A stretch of 64,000 bases of DNA, from NCBI RefSeq assembly GCF_029761915.1, contig NZ_CP121695.1:9329501-9393500 (forward strand). Direction: 5' to 3'. Numbering within the stretch: the stretch's first letter is position 1; each line of letters begins with the position of its first letter. The translations under genes and the position numbers were made by a program. Of the stretch, positions 36,532-46,437 are shown piece after piece. The notes beneath the pieces were generated by a model. The model did not search any database. It had not been told where the DNA came from and was given only the letters and a program-made list of their open reading frames with translations. This DNA is from Bradyrhizobium sp. CB1650 (lineage in GTDB: Bacteria; Pseudomonadota; Alphaproteobacteria; Rhizobiales; Xanthobacteraceae).

Positions 36532-37746
36532 CTACTTCATCAATCCCGCGGCGGTCAGCGCCCGGGTGATGAAGGCGCCGAGATCGAGGCCGCGGCTTTG
36601 CTTGCGGTTCGGCTCGGCCGGCTGCTCCGCCATCGCCGCGCGGATCGATCGCGCGAGGTGCGGTGCGGGCGACAGGGCCGCCGGCGGCTTGGCGGCGACG
36701 GTCGGCTTTGCCGTCGGCGTCTTCGTCTCGGCGCCGCGGATCCAGTCGGTCAGGCCGAAGAACTTTGCGATGTGGTAGGACGAGGAAATGCCGGCCTCGA
36801 TCAGGAACGCGCCTTCCATGCCATAGCGGTGATCATTGTCGGCGATGCCGAGCGGGGTGCCATGCGCCATGTCGGTGATGGTGTAGGATTCGACGAGGGT
36901 CTCCCCGTTCCTGTTCCACCAGGCCTGGCGCGGATAGCCGTCGACATCGGTCTCCGCCATCGGCTCCGCCGGCAGGTCATGCAGGTCGAGCCACTGCTTG
37001 ACGATCTCGTTGGCATTGCCGGGGTTGACGGTGCGGTCGGCGCTGCCGTGCCACACCGAGATTTTCGGCCAGGGGCCGCGATGGTCCGAAGCGTTGCGCA
37101 CGAGATCGCCGAGCGCTCCCGCGGATCGCTCCGGTGAATGGAACATGCCGTCCAGTGCTTCGCGCAGGTTGGACGCGATGCCGTAGGGAAGGCCGGCGAT
37201 CACGGCGCCGGCCGCAAATGCTTCGGGATAAGTCGCAAGCAGCACCGACGTCATGCCGCCGCCGGCGGACAGGCCGGTGATGAAGACGCGCCGCGCATCG
37301 ATGTCATGCGCATCGACCATGTGCGCGATCATCTGGCGGATCGAACGCGCTTCGCCGCTGTCGCGCGCGGTGTCTTCCGGATTGAACCAGTTGAAGCAGG
37401 TGTTGGCGTTGTTGACGCGCTGCTGCTCGGGCATCAACAGCGCAAAGCCGTAGTGGCTTGCGAGCGTCGACCATCCCGCACCGAGATCGTAGGACGCCGC
37501 AGTCTGGCCGCAGCCATGCAGCACGACGACGAGCGCGCGCGGCTGCTGCAACTGCGCCGGCACGAACGCGAACATGCGCAGATTGCCGGGATTGGCGCCG
37601 AAGCTCGTGATTTCTTCCAATGGGCTGGATGACTCGGCGCTGTTGCCGAACTCGGCGAGGCGCAGACCGTCCAGCTTTGGCAGACGTCTTAGAAGATCGA
37701 CATTTCTGGCTAACGACACGGCAACTTCCTGGTGGGCGACTTTCAA
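36532..37746 (-). CDS. PHB depolymerase-family esterase
   Basis: A 404-residue alpha/beta hydrolase of the extracellular PHB depolymerase/LpqC family. The oxyanion region is ALVVVLHGCGQTAASYD, the lipase box FITGLSAGGGMTSVL (nucleophile Ser), the acid near SVWHGSADRTVNPGN and a C-terminal His in TDMAHGTPLG. No clear Sec signal peptide is visible, so export is uncertain. The Pro/Ala/Lys-rich region about 325-375 looks like a linker before a short C-terminal helix. Family members act on PHB, feruloyl or other esters; the substrate is not resolved. Confidence 0.88.
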   Translation of the reverse strand: MKVAHQEVAVSLARNVDLLRRLPKLDGLRLAEFGNSAESSSPLEEITSFGANPGNLRMFAFVPAQLQQPRALVVVLHGCGQTAASYDLGAGWSTLASHYGFALLMPEQQRVNNANTCFNWFNPEDTARDSGEARSIRQMIAHMVDAHDIDARRVFITGLSAGGGMTSVLLATYPEAFAAGAVIAGLPYGIASNLREALDGMFHSPERSAGALGDLVRNASDHRGPWPKISVWHGSADRTVNPGNANEIVKQWLDLHDLPAEPMAETDVDGYPRQAWWNRNGETLVESYTITDMAHGTPLGIADNDHRYGMEGAFLIEAGISSSYHIAKFFGLTDWIRGAETKTPTAKPTVAAKPPAALSPAPHLARSIRAAMAEQPAEPNRKQSRGLDLGAFITRALTAAGLMK

Positions 37747-37860
37747 CGTTCACCCAAACCAAATAGTTGCTGCAGCGCAAAATAAAAAGGCCGTGTACTG
37801 TCGATGGGCCCGGAATCACTGGAAAACCCGCAGGAATCCGCAGATATGATCCGCAATGCC

Positions 37861-39273
37861 TCAACTTCGTGCAGATGCGCGGCGCATCCACGCCAGAAAT
37901 GCGGCGCAGATCATGATTAACGTCGCAAAGGAGGCGAGCGAGATGGAGAATCCTGCGCGCGCTGATTGCAAACTTTCGACGGCGAAGAAGACTGCGCCGA
38001 TTGCGGCCACTCCGGCCGCATTTCCGATCTGCGCCGTCGTGCCATACATGCCGGATGCAGAGCCCGCAGCAGCGGGCTTCACTGTCGAGAGAACGGCGCC
38101 GGAGAGCGGTGCCATCACCAACCCCTGGCCGTAGCCGAAGATGATCATGGTGAGCGCGAGCCAGACCGGCGTCGGTGCATCGGCATAAGCCGTCACGAGC
38201 GCAAGCGCGGCAAGGCCGGCGATCTGAAGCGCGCACCCCTCGATCAACACCTTGGTGCCGCGATGCCGCGCCCGCACGCCGCTGTGGCGCGACGCCACCA
38301 CGAAGGCGAGCGCCAACGGAATGAAGGCCATGCCGGCCCACAGCGGCGGGATCTTCAACCCTCTCTGCATGAACAGCGTAATGACCAGATAGAACGAGAG
38401 GTTGGCGACGAAGAAGAAAAAGGCGGCACCGAGGCCACGCAGGAAGCCCGCGTCCGACAGCAGCGTGAGATCGATCAGCGGCATGCCGCCGGCGTGCGCA
38501 ACCGCATGTTCGAGCTTCAGGAACGCGGCAAGGATCGCGCCGCCGATCGCCATCACCGCCCACAGCCACGGCGCCCAGCCGACGTCATGACCGAACAACA
38601 ACGGCCCGATCAGGCAAAGCAGGCCGGCGAACAGGACGATGCTGCCCTTGATGTCGAGCCGGGTGCCGGCCCGGCGCGGCACCGACGGCATGATGCGCCA
38701 CGCGGCGCCGGCGATGACGAGACCGCACGGCACGTTGACGAAGAACACCGAGCGCCAGCCGGTGCCCGCAAGATCGAGCGTGACCAGGAGGCCGCCGAGC
38801 AGGAAGCCGGCGGCGCCGGCAAGTCCGAGCACGATGCCATAGATGCCGAAGGCGCGGCTGCGCGACTCATCGGTGAACAAGAGGTGCAGCGTCGCCAGCA
38901 CCTGCGGCACCATCAGCGCCGCGGTGGCGCCCTGCGCCAGCCGCGCGATGATCAGCTCCGCGCCGGATTGCGCAAGCCCGCACCACAGCGACGTCGCGGT
39001 GAAGCCGAGCACGCCGGCCAGGAACACGTTCTTGGTACCGTGGATGTCGCCGAGCCGGCCGCCGGTGACGACCAGCGTGGCATAGGCGATCAGGTAGATC
39101 GCGATCACGGATTCGATCTGCGCCGGCGTCGCATGCAGATCCACCGCGATGGTGGGGATGGCGACGTTGACCACGAAGGCATCGACCCCGAACATGAACT
39201 GCGCGGCCACGACGATCGCCAGCACCCACCAGCGGCGGGGCGAATCGACTTGCTGCGTGACGATCTGATGCAT
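37861..39273 (-). CDS. MFS transporter, DHA2-like (14 TM)
   Basis: A protein of about 470 residues with some 14 hydrophobic helices. FGVDAFVVNVAIPTIAVDL in helix 1 and TGGRLGDIHGTKNVF in loop 2-3 are drug/proton-antiporter motifs. LGLAGAAGFLLGGLLV matches the antiporter motif C. The start is uncertain: ATG 39273 (MHQIVTQQ) or TTG 39291, neither with a strong ribosome-binding site. No adaptor protein gene accompanies it, unlike the pump at 2009. The substrate is unknown. Confidence 0.88.
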   Translation of the reverse strand: MHQIVTQQVDSPRRWWVLAIVVAAQFMFGVDAFVVNVAIPTIAVDLHATPAQIESVIAIYLIAYATLVVTGGRLGDIHGTKNVFLAGVLGFTATSLWCGLAQSGAELIIARLAQGATAALMVPQVLATLHLLFTDESRSRAFGIYGIVLGLAGAAGFLLGGLLVTLDLAGTGWRSVFFVNVPCGLVIAGAAWRIMPSVPRRAGTRLDIKGSIVLFAGLLCLIGPLLFGHDVGWAPWLWAVMAIGGAILAAFLKLEHAVAHAGGMPLIDLTLLSDAGFLRGLGAAFFFFVANLSFYLVITLFMQRGLKIPPLWAGMAFIPLALAFVVASRHSGVRARHRGTKVLIEGCALQIAGLAALALVTAYADAPTPVWLALTMIIFGYGQGLVMAPLSGAVLSTVKPAAAGSASGMYGTTAQIGNAAGVAAIGAVFFAVESLQSARAGFSISLASFATLIMICAAFLAWMRRASARS

Positions 39274-39362
39274 CGGCGCGGGGACCTTCAATGTCGTTGC
39301 CCGATGATTTCAGATCGCATGAGGCGCCGCGATTACCCCGGAGGTAGGATTCCTTCTCTTCG

Positions 39363-39511
39363 CCTCTCCCCGCCTGCGGGGAGAGGCCGGATCGCATCGC
39401 AAGATGCGATCCGGGTGAGGGGGAGCTTCTGCGGAGTCCATCTGTCACTGAGTTTGCGGAAGCGGCCCCTCACCCCGACCCTCTCCCCGCGAAGAGCGGG
39501 GAGAGGGAGAA
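39363..39511. repeat. CCTCTCCCC/GGGGAGAGG palindromic repeat upstream of the flavin monooxygenase
   Basis: CCTCTCCCCGCCTGCGGGGAGAGG at the left is a perfect hairpin; another, CCCTCTCCCCGCGAAGAGCGGGGAGAGGG, lies at the right. GATCGCATC-GCAA-GATGCGATC is an inner stem. It fills most of the gap 39292-39625 between divergent genes; the rest should hold their promoters. Confidence 0.8.
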
Positions 39512-39625
39512 GAAACCACGCATGCCCGCATTCCGCCGCGCGGGAGATGGCGCGATTGCCTTCGCATCCGCCAGCACGTAGCCTCGCGCGGCCAACAAAC
39601 AGAAAATCAAGCCGGAGAGAACGCC

Positions 39626-40861
39626 ATGGCGCGCCTGAAATTCGGAGCCTTTCTTGCCCCGCATCATCCGATCGGGGAGCATCCGATGCTCCAGTTCCGG
39701 CGCGATCTCGATCTCGTCGAGCAGCTCGATGCGCTCGGCTATGACGAGTTCTGGTGCGGCGAGCATCATTCTTCCGGCTGGGAGATGATCGCCTCGCCCG
39801 AGATGTTCCTGGCCGCGGCCGGCGAGCGCACCAAGCGCATCAGGCTCGGCACCGGCGTGGTGTCGCTGCCCTATCACCATCCCTTCAACGTCGCCCAGCG
39901 CATGGTGCAGCTCGACCACATGACCGGCGGCCGCGCCATTTTCGGCTCCGGCCCCGGCGCGCTGGCCTCGGATGCACACACGCTCGGCATCGACCCGATG
40001 ACCCAGCGCGACCGCCAGGACGAGGCGATCGCCGTCATCCGCCGTCTCTTCAACGGCGAGCGCGTCACCGCCAAGAGCGACTGGTTCACCATGAACGACG
40101 CCGCGCTCCAGATCCTGCCGCTGCAGGAGGAGATGCCGTTCGTCGTGGCCTCGCAGATCTCGCCGTCCGGCATGACGCTTGCCGGCAAGTACGGTATCGG
40201 CATCATCTCGCTGGGCTCGATGACGACGCAGGGCCTGATGTCGCTGCAGCAGCAATGGCAGTTCGCCGAGGATGCCGCGAAGAAGCACGGCACCACGGTC
40301 AGCCGCGCCGACTGGCGCGTGCTGCTGACCTGGCACATCGCCGAGACCCGCGAGCAGGCCCGCCGCGAGGCCGGCGCCGGCCTGATGCGCTGGCACAACG
40401 AATATAATGTCGGCACGCTGCAGCGGCCGGGACTGACCGCGTTCTCGTCGCCCGACGAGGCTGTGGACAAGACCGCCTTCGTCGAGGGCGCCGCGTCCAC
40501 CATCGGCACGCCCGACGATCTCGTCAAGATGATCAAGAACGTGATGCAGGTGTCCGGCGGCGTCGGCGCCGTCATCGGCTTCGTGCACGACTGGGCCAAT
40601 CCGGAGAACACGCGCCGGAGCTGGGACCTGGTGGCGCGCTACGTGGTGCCGGAGATCAACGGCTATATCGAGTCCTTGCGCAAGTCGCAAAAATTCGTGA
40701 TCGAGAACCGGGCCATCTTCGAGCGCGCGGGCCAGGCCGTGATGGCCAAGATCATGGAGAACGAGAAGGCCGCCGAGGCGCTGAAGCTGACCGGACCGGG
40801 CCGCGTCGCAATTCCGGCCGTGAACGCGCCGGACCTGCAGAAGGAAGCGGCGAAGCGGTAG
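39626..40861 (+). CDS. LLM-class flavin-dependent monooxygenase
   Basis: A 411-residue bacterial-luciferase-like TIM-barrel oxygenase. It starts MARLKFGAFLAPHHPIGEHP and has YDEFWCGEHHSSGWE, RLGTGVVSLPYHHPFNVAQR and DHMTGGRAIFGSGPGAL, typical of the LLM family, close to the limonene monooxygenase subgroup by motif. It uses reduced FMN supplied by a separate reductase. The P450 gene lies 137 bp downstream on the same strand, suggesting a small oxidative-metabolism cluster. The substrate is unknown. Confidence 0.9.
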   Translation: MARLKFGAFLAPHHPIGEHPMLQFRRDLDLVEQLDALGYDEFWCGEHHSSGWEMIASPEMFLAAAGERTKRIRLGTGVVSLPYHHPFNVAQRMVQLDHMTGGRAIFGSGPGALASDAHTLGIDPMTQRDRQDEAIAVIRRLFNGERVTAKSDWFTMNDAALQILPLQEEMPFVVASQISPSGMTLAGKYGIGIISLGSMTTQGLMSLQQQWQFAEDAAKKHGTTVSRADWRVLLTWHIAETREQARREAGAGLMRWHNEYNVGTLQRPGLTAFSSPDEAVDKTAFVEGAASTIGTPDDLVKMIKNVMQVSGGVGAVIGFVHDWANPENTRRSWDLVARYVVPEINGYIESLRKSQKFVIENRAIFERAGQAVMAKIMENEKAAEALKLTGPGRVAIPAVNAPDLQKEAAKR

Positions 40862-40868
40862 GCCGCAT

Positions 40869-40890
40869 CGCGGCCACACAGGTGGCCGCG
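40869..40890. terminator. 9-bp GC hairpin after the LLM gene
   Basis: CGCGGCCAC-ACAG-GTGGCCGCG, perfect stem, eight bases after the stop codon. It lacks a T-tract but is well placed to end or attenuate the message before the P450 gene. Confidence 0.5.
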
Positions 40891-40997
40891 TTCACACATG
40901 ACAGCCGCCGGCCTGTGCTATGCTGGGGCGCGGCGCGGGCCGCCAATCAAGCCGCGGCCGCGCCGTTCGGCCCAGTCAGCCAACCGGAGCACTCGTC

Positions 40998-42374
40998 ATG
41001 TCGATGCAGAATGTCGTCTCGCCTGCGCTCGGCTATACCGCGCCCAAGCGCAACGAGCTGACGCACATCCCCGGCGACGAGGGCTGGGCGATCATCGGCA
41101 AGACCTTGCAGGTGCTGGCCGATCCCAAGGGCCATATCGAGCGAAACGGCGCTAAATACGGCCTGGTCTACCGCACTCATATTTTCGGCGAGACCAACAT
41201 CGTGCTGCTCGGGCCCGAGGCCAACGAGCTCGTGCTGTTCGACCAGCAAAAGCTGTTCTCGTCGACCCATGGCTGGAACAAGGTGCTCGGCCTGCTGTTT
41301 CCGCGCGGGTTGATGCTGCTCGATTTCGACGAGCACCGCCTGCACCGCAAGACGCTCTCGGTCGCCTTCAAGTCCGGACCGATGAAATCCTATCTTGCCG
41401 ATCTCGACAGGGGCATCGCGGCGCGGGTGGCGCAATGGAAGGCGAAGCCGGGCGTGATGCGGCTCTACCCGGCGATGAAGCAGCTCACGCTCGATCTCGC
41501 CGCGACGTCCTTCCTCGGCGCCGACATCGGGCCGGAGGTCGACGAGATCAACCGCGCCTTCGTCGACATGGTGGCCGCCGCCGTCGCGCCGATCCGCCGG
41601 CCGCTGCCGGGCACGCAGATGGCGCGCGGCGTGAAGGGACGCAAGCGCATCGTCGCCTATTTCCGCGAACAGATCCCGCTTCGCCGCGCAAGGCAAGGCG
41701 GCGAGGACTTGTTCACCCAGCTCTGCCACGCCACCCATGAGGACGGCGCGCTCTTGTCCGAGCAGGACATCATCGACCACATGAGCTTCCTGATGATGGC
41801 CGCGCACGACACGCTGACGTCGTCGCTCACATCCTTTATCGGCGAGCTCGCCGCGCATCCGGATTGGCAGAGCAGGTTGCGCGATGAGGTCTCGGCGCTC
41901 GGCCTGCCTGCGGACGCACCGACCAGCTTCGATGATCTCGAGAAAATGCCCCTGTCGGAGATGGCCTTCAAGGAAGCGCTGCGGATCAAGCCGCCCGTGC
42001 CCTCGATGCCGCGCCGCGCCATGCGCGATTTCACCTTCCGGGGATACAATATCCCAGCCGGCACGGCGATCGGCGTCAATCCGCTCTTTACGCACCACAT
42101 GAAGGACATCTGGCCGGAGCCGGACCACTTCGATCCGCTGCGCTTCACCGATGAGGCGCAGCGCAATCGCCACCGCTTCGCCTGGGTGCCGTTCGGCGGC
42201 GGCGCGCATATGTGCCTGGGCCTGCACTTCGCCTACATGCAGGCGAAATGCTTTGCGCGGCATTTCCTGCAGAACATCGAGGTGTCGCTGCAGCCCGGCT
42301 ACACGCCGGACTGGCAGATGTGGCCGATCCCGAAGCCGCGGGACGGGCTGCGGGTGGTGGTGAAGGCGGTGTGA
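40998..42374 (+). CDS. Cytochrome P450
   Basis: A 458-residue soluble P450. The heme loop is FGGGAHMCLGLHFA with the axial thiolate Cys406. The I-helix has MMAAHDTLTSSLT in place of AGxDT, the K-helix ExxR is FKEALRIKPPVPSMPRR, and the I-helix acid/threonine pair is present as HDT. It starts at ATG 40998 (MSMQNVVSPALGYTAP). No membrane anchor, as usual for bacterial P450s. Its ferredoxin and reductase are not nearby. It may act with the LLM monooxygenase upstream or the SDR that converges on it. Confidence 0.95.
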   Translation: MSMQNVVSPALGYTAPKRNELTHIPGDEGWAIIGKTLQVLADPKGHIERNGAKYGLVYRTHIFGETNIVLLGPEANELVLFDQQKLFSSTHGWNKVLGLLFPRGLMLLDFDEHRLHRKTLSVAFKSGPMKSYLADLDRGIAARVAQWKAKPGVMRLYPAMKQLTLDLAATSFLGADIGPEVDEINRAFVDMVAAAVAPIRRPLPGTQMARGVKGRKRIVAYFREQIPLRRARQGGEDLFTQLCHATHEDGALLSEQDIIDHMSFLMMAAHDTLTSSLTSFIGELAAHPDWQSRLRDEVSALGLPADAPTSFDDLEKMPLSEMAFKEALRIKPPVPSMPRRAMRDFTFRGYNIPAGTAIGVNPLFTHHMKDIWPEPDHFDPLRFTDEAQRNRHRFAWVPFGGGAHMCLGLHFAYMQAKCFARHFLQNIEVSLQPGYTPDWQMWPIPKPRDGLRVVVKAV

Positions 42375-42385
42375 GCACCCCAGTC

Positions 42386-42470
42386 GTCGTTGCGAGCGAA
42401 GCGAAGCAATCCAGACCGCAACCGCGGAAACATCATGGATTGCTTCGTCGCTTCGCTCCTCGCAATGACG
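42386..42470. repeat. GTTGCGAGCGAAGCGAAGCAATCCAG palindromic repeat
   Basis: CGTTGCGAGCGAAGCGAAGCAATCCA at the left pairs with the right arm TGGATTGCTTC...GAAGC-type sequence ending CTCGCAATGACG. It lies between the converging P450 and SDR genes. Confidence 0.75.
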
Positions 42471-42474
42471 GAAA

Positions 42475-43317
42475 CTAGCCCGCCCCCTGGTCGAACGCCT
42501 GGCGCAGCGCGACATAGCCCTGCTGCTGCTGGGTCCAGTTGCGGCCGCCGGTGATGGCGCCATCGACGACGAGATCGTGGCCGTTGATGAAGCTCGACTC
42601 GTCGCTCGCCAGGAACACCGCGGCGTGCGCAATGTCGTCGGGAAGGCCCGCGCGCGGAATCGGCTGCGCGCTCTTGTAGACCTCGCGCATCACCGCGGGC
42701 GTCTTCTCTGCGGCTTCGGTCGACAGGCCCAGCGCCTTGCCGAAGATGCCGGTCGCGATCGCTCCGGGAGAGATCGAGTTGACGCGCACGTTGGACTCGC
42801 CGAGTTCCATCGCCGTGCATTTGGTGAGATGGATCACCGCAGCCTTGGCCGCGCCATAGACCATCGAGGAGGAGAAGCCGGCGAGGCGGCCGGCGATGCT
42901 GCCATTGTTGATGATGCTGCCAGAACCCTGCTTCTTCATGTAGGGCGCGGCGTGCTTCATGCCGAGCATGACGCTGCGCACCAGCGTCGCCATCGCCGCG
43001 TCGAAGCGCTCGACCTCGAGGCCCTCGATGCCGCCGGTCTGCGCCGGACCGCCGGCGTTGTTGAAGAGGCAATCGATCCGGCCGAACTTTTCCACTGCAA
43101 GCGCGATCAGCGCGCGCATCTGCTCTTCGACCGTCACGTCCGTCTGGCGGAAGATGCAGGCCGCACCGAGCTGCCTCGCCAGGGCCTCACCCTCCGGTAT
43201 GCGGCGACCTGCGATCACAATTTTGGCACCTTCGGCAACGAAGACTTCGGCCGTACGCAATCCAATTCCGCTCGTCGCACCGGTAATCACCGCAATCTTG
43301 CCGTCCAGCCTGCCCAT
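42475..43317 (-). CDS. Short-chain dehydrogenase/reductase (SDR)
   Basis: A 280-residue classical SDR. The cofactor motif is TGATSGIG (residues 12-19), LFNNAGG follows, and the active site has a Ser in INNGSIAG with YGAAK as the YxxxK pair. GRRIPEG after beta-2 suggests NADP(H) or NAD(H) without a clear call. ATG 43317 (MGRLDGKIAVITG) has AGGAAC upstream. It converges on the P450 gene; a role in oxidising a hydroxylated product is possible but unproven. Confidence 0.92.
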   Translation of the reverse strand: MGRLDGKIAVITGATSGIGLRTAEVFVAEGAKIVIAGRRIPEGEALARQLGAACIFRQTDVTVEEQMRALIALAVEKFGRIDCLFNNAGGPAQTGGIEGLEVERFDAAMATLVRSVMLGMKHAAPYMKKQGSGSIINNGSIAGRLAGFSSSMVYGAAKAAVIHLTKCTAMELGESNVRVNSISPGAIATGIFGKALGLSTEAAEKTPAVMREVYKSAQPIPRAGLPDDIAHAAVFLASDESSFINGHDLVVDGAITGGRNWTQQQQGYVALRQAFDQGAG

Positions 43318-43496
43318 TGAATGTTCCTGTTTTCGAATGATTTGATGCCAATTGGCGGGCACCGGTCGATGCCGAGGCCGCAATGGCCACTATTCCTGCC
43401 CGCTCGCGCCAAGGCAAGCTATGCTTGCGCGCGCGGCATGCATAACATTCTTACCTGCCGCTCGAATTTCGAAACCGCGGCGCAATTGGGCAGCGG

Positions 43497-44459
43497 ATGA
43501 AGCTGGTCGATGAGTTCCGGAAGGGCTGGCAGGGCGTGGCGCCGCCGTCACTCGGCTTGAGCCTCGTCTTCGCGGCAGCCTGCCTGCTGTTGGCAACCCT
43601 GGCGCGCTGGGGCCTCGCCCAAGTACGCCCTGACATTTACTTCACGCCGTATTTCCCGGCCGTGTTCTTTGCCGCCGCATTCGGGGGTTTTCGGATCGGC
43701 ATTTTGACGGCGCTCGTCGGCGGCGTGCTGGGTGTCGTCCTGAACTTCGGCGACGCTTTTGCCGATCGCGCGCGATTTGCGCTGCTGGCGATGTATTGGG
43801 CCGTCTGCGCGCTCACCATCTGGGGCGTCGAGCACTATCGCTCGATGCTGGTGGAGCAGCGGCGAATTGCCAAACGCCTGATCGAGGAGGAAGACTATCG
43901 CAAGCTCCTGGTCGACGAGCTGCAGCACCGGCTGAAGAACAAGCTCTCGACGGTGCATGCCGTGCTGCACCAGGTGCTGCACGAGCAACCGCAGGTCTGG
44001 TCCAGGATCGATCCGCGGTTGCGGTCGCTGGCCGCGACCGACGACCTGATCTCGCGGATCGACAACACCGGCTGCGATATCCGGGACCTCCTGATCTCGG
44101 AACTCGGTCCCTACGGCCATGTCCGCTTCACCCTCAACGGCGAGCGACTGTTCCTGCCGGCGAAGCTCGCGGTCACGCTGTCACTGATGTTTCACGAGCT
44201 CGCCACCAATGCGGGCAAATACGGCGCCTTCTCCGCCCCGCGCGGGCTGCTGCAGGTGTCGTGGACCGTCGACGACGATCGCCTGACCATCACCTGGGAC
44301 GAAACCGAGGGCCCGACGGTCGACAAGGTGTCGGAGCCCGGCTTCGGCACCAAATTGCTGAAATCGGCGCTCTCCTCCTTCGATGGCAAGAGCGAGATCT
44401 CGTATCTGAAGACCGGATTGCATTGCATCATGCAATGCCGCATCCCCCGCAAGGGATAG
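43497..44459 (+). CDS. Membrane HWE/HisKA_2-type sensor histidine kinase
   Basis: A 320-residue kinase. Four hydrophobic segments at residues 18-115 resemble the DUF4118 membrane sensor (YFTPYFPAVFFAAAFGGFRIG). The phosphoacceptor His is in LQHRLKNKLSTVHAVLHQVL, the N box is FHELATNAGKYGAFS, and TWDETEGPTV/GFGTKLLKSAL form the rest of the ATPase core. This class is typical of alphaproteobacterial general-stress or light/blue-sensing pathways. No response regulator is adjacent, so it is an orphan kinase. Confidence 0.9.
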   Translation: MKLVDEFRKGWQGVAPPSLGLSLVFAAACLLLATLARWGLAQVRPDIYFTPYFPAVFFAAAFGGFRIGILTALVGGVLGVVLNFGDAFADRARFALLAMYWAVCALTIWGVEHYRSMLVEQRRIAKRLIEEEDYRKLLVDELQHRLKNKLSTVHAVLHQVLHEQPQVWSRIDPRLRSLAATDDLISRIDNTGCDIRDLLISELGPYGHVRFTLNGERLFLPAKLAVTLSLMFHELATNAGKYGAFSAPRGLLQVSWTVDDDRLTITWDETEGPTVDKVSEPGFGTKLLKSALSSFDGKSEISYLKTGLHCIMQCRIPRKG

Positions 44460-44670
44460 CTCCGCTGTCAATGAAAATGGATCAGGCGGCTCGCTCGCAG
44501 TTTCGGGAAGCGCCGTTGACGCTCTGTTAATGACGATCGCCAGCGCACGTCGCAACGTCGCAAGTTTCCCGCAAAACACCCCCGTATTTCTGCTGACCCC
44601 TTAACCAAACCTAAGAGGGACCTGCGCATGATCGCGTGCATTGCAAAGACGCGCCTGAACAAGAAGATTC

Positions 44671-46413
44671 ATGAGTTCTATGAACGACAGCAAATACTCC
44701 GGCGCGACTGAAGCCGAACTCGGATTTCTCAAGGAAATCATTAGAATGCTGCCGGCGGGCCTGACCGTGCAGGACGAGCGCGGCGAGCTTGTGCTGGTCA
44801 ACGATGCTGCCGCCCAGCTCGGCATCGACGGCAGCCGCCCCGCGCAGGATTTGACGCAACGCCGTGATGCCTGCCAGCGGGCGCTGAGAGCCGGCCAGGC
44901 CATCGTCACCGAGGAAGCCTTGCACGACGGCGCCGCGCGCCAGGTGCTGCTCACCACCCATCGGCCGGTCCGCCTCGCCGGCCGCGACCTCCTGATTTCG
45001 GCCTCCGCCGACATCACCGAGCAGAAGAATTTCGAGGACCAGCTTTTCCGCTCCGCCTATTTCGACGAGTTGACCGGACTGCCCTCGCGGCGCGTGATCG
45101 AGCATCGCGCCAACAGCATCCTTGCGCGCGAGAAGACCGGCGAACGCTTCGCGCTTGCCTTCCTCGATGTCGACAATTTCAAGCACATCAACGACTATTA
45201 CGGCCACGCGGTCGGTGATGCGCTGCTGGTCGAGCTATCGAAGCGGCTCGGCCGGGACTTGCGTGAATCCGACATGCTGTCGCGCATCTCCGGCGACGAA
45301 TTCCTGCTCCTGCTCTCGCCGGTCGAGAGCGAGCAGGAGGTCGCCGAATTCATGCAGTCGACGCTGAAGCGGCTGACCGCGCCCTTCTTCATCGACAATT
45401 CCGAGATCTTCGCCTCCACCTCCGTCGGCGTCAGCCTGTACCCTGATCATGGCCGCAGCTTCGAGATGCTGCGGCAGAATGCCGACATCGCGATGTACCG
45501 GATCAAGAACAACGGCAAAGGCACGGCGGCCTTCTTCGACGCCAGCATGGAGCGCGAGGCGCTCGCGCGCATGAAGATCGAGCAGTCGCTGCGGCTCGCG
45601 ATCCTCGAGAAGCGCTTCTGCTGCGCATTTCAGTCCAAGGTCGACATCAGGACGCAGGCGGTGAAGGGCATCGAGGCCCTGGTGCGCCTGCGCGACGACG
45701 AGGGCGTGATCCAGGCGCCCGGTTCCTTCATCAATCTCGCCGGCGAGCTGGGGCTGATCGACGAGCTGACGCATCTCGTGCTCGCCGAGATCGTCAAGTC
45801 GATCGACCTGATCAACGACACGTTCGGCGCCGAAGCCACCATCAGCATCAACGTCGCCGCCAAGCAGGCCGGCAATCCCGAATTCATGCGCAGCTTCGCG
45901 CAGGCGCTGGCAGAAACCGGCTTTCCCAAGCGCTTCATGATCGAGGTGACGGAAGACGCATTCGTTGCCAAGAATCATTTCCAGGCCGAGATCCTGCCGA
46001 TGTTCCGCAAGCTCGGCGTCGGCATCTCGATCGACGATTTCGGCACCGGCTACTCCTCGCTCTCGGCGCTCGCCGACATCACCGCCGACGAGATCAAGAT
46101 CGACCGGTCCTTCATCACCGACATCCATAAGCGCCCGCGCAGCCAGGGCATTTTGCGCGCCATCGAATCCCTGAGCGAGGCACTCGGCATGACCGTCATC
46201 GCGGAGGGTCTCGAATCCTACGAGGAGCTGGCCTATCTGCAGGCCGCGACCAACATCCGCTACGCTCAGGGTTATTATTTCGCCCGTCCGATCTTCCTCG
46301 AGGAGTTGAAGCTGGCAACGCCGGCCTCGAGCGAGGCACGGGTGAGCGTGGCCAGCCGCCCGATGCAGCAGAACCGGCAGGGCTATTCGCGGGCGAGCGG
46401 GTACCGGCGGTAG
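44671..46413 (+). CDS. PAS-GGDEF-EAL c-di-GMP signalling protein
   Basis: A 580-residue cytoplasmic protein. The N-terminal PAS-like domain (about 18-120) ends ISASADITEQKNF. The cyclase domain has SGDEF at 207-211, an active-type variant of GGDEF. The EAL phosphodiesterase domain has EALVRL from residue 335, SINVAAKQ, IEVTED, DDFGTGYSSL, KIDRSF and AEGLE, so its metal and base residues look intact. It may make or break cyclic di-GMP; the net output cannot be told. ATG 44671 is used; a second ATG lies three codons later. Confidence 0.92.
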   Translation: MSSMNDSKYSGATEAELGFLKEIIRMLPAGLTVQDERGELVLVNDAAAQLGIDGSRPAQDLTQRRDACQRALRAGQAIVTEEALHDGAARQVLLTTHRPVRLAGRDLLISASADITEQKNFEDQLFRSAYFDELTGLPSRRVIEHRANSILAREKTGERFALAFLDVDNFKHINDYYGHAVGDALLVELSKRLGRDLRESDMLSRISGDEFLLLLSPVESEQEVAEFMQSTLKRLTAPFFIDNSEIFASTSVGVSLYPDHGRSFEMLRQNADIAMYRIKNNGKGTAAFFDASMEREALARMKIEQSLRLAILEKRFCCAFQSKVDIRTQAVKGIEALVRLRDDEGVIQAPGSFINLAGELGLIDELTHLVLAEIVKSIDLINDTFGAEATISINVAAKQAGNPEFMRSFAQALAETGFPKRFMIEVTEDAFVAKNHFQAEILPMFRKLGVGISIDDFGTGYSSLSALADITADEIKIDRSFITDIHKRPRSQGILRAIESLSEALGMTVIAEGLESYEELAYLQAATNIRYAQGYYFARPIFLEELKLATPASSEARVSVASRPMQQNRQGYSRASGYRR

Positions 46414-46437
46414 AGACAGTCGGCGCAACACCTTCGA

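Noticed and set aside
37966..39744. A 592-residue plus-strand frame opposite the second MFS gene
   Set aside because: Antisense shadow running on through the palindromic repeat.
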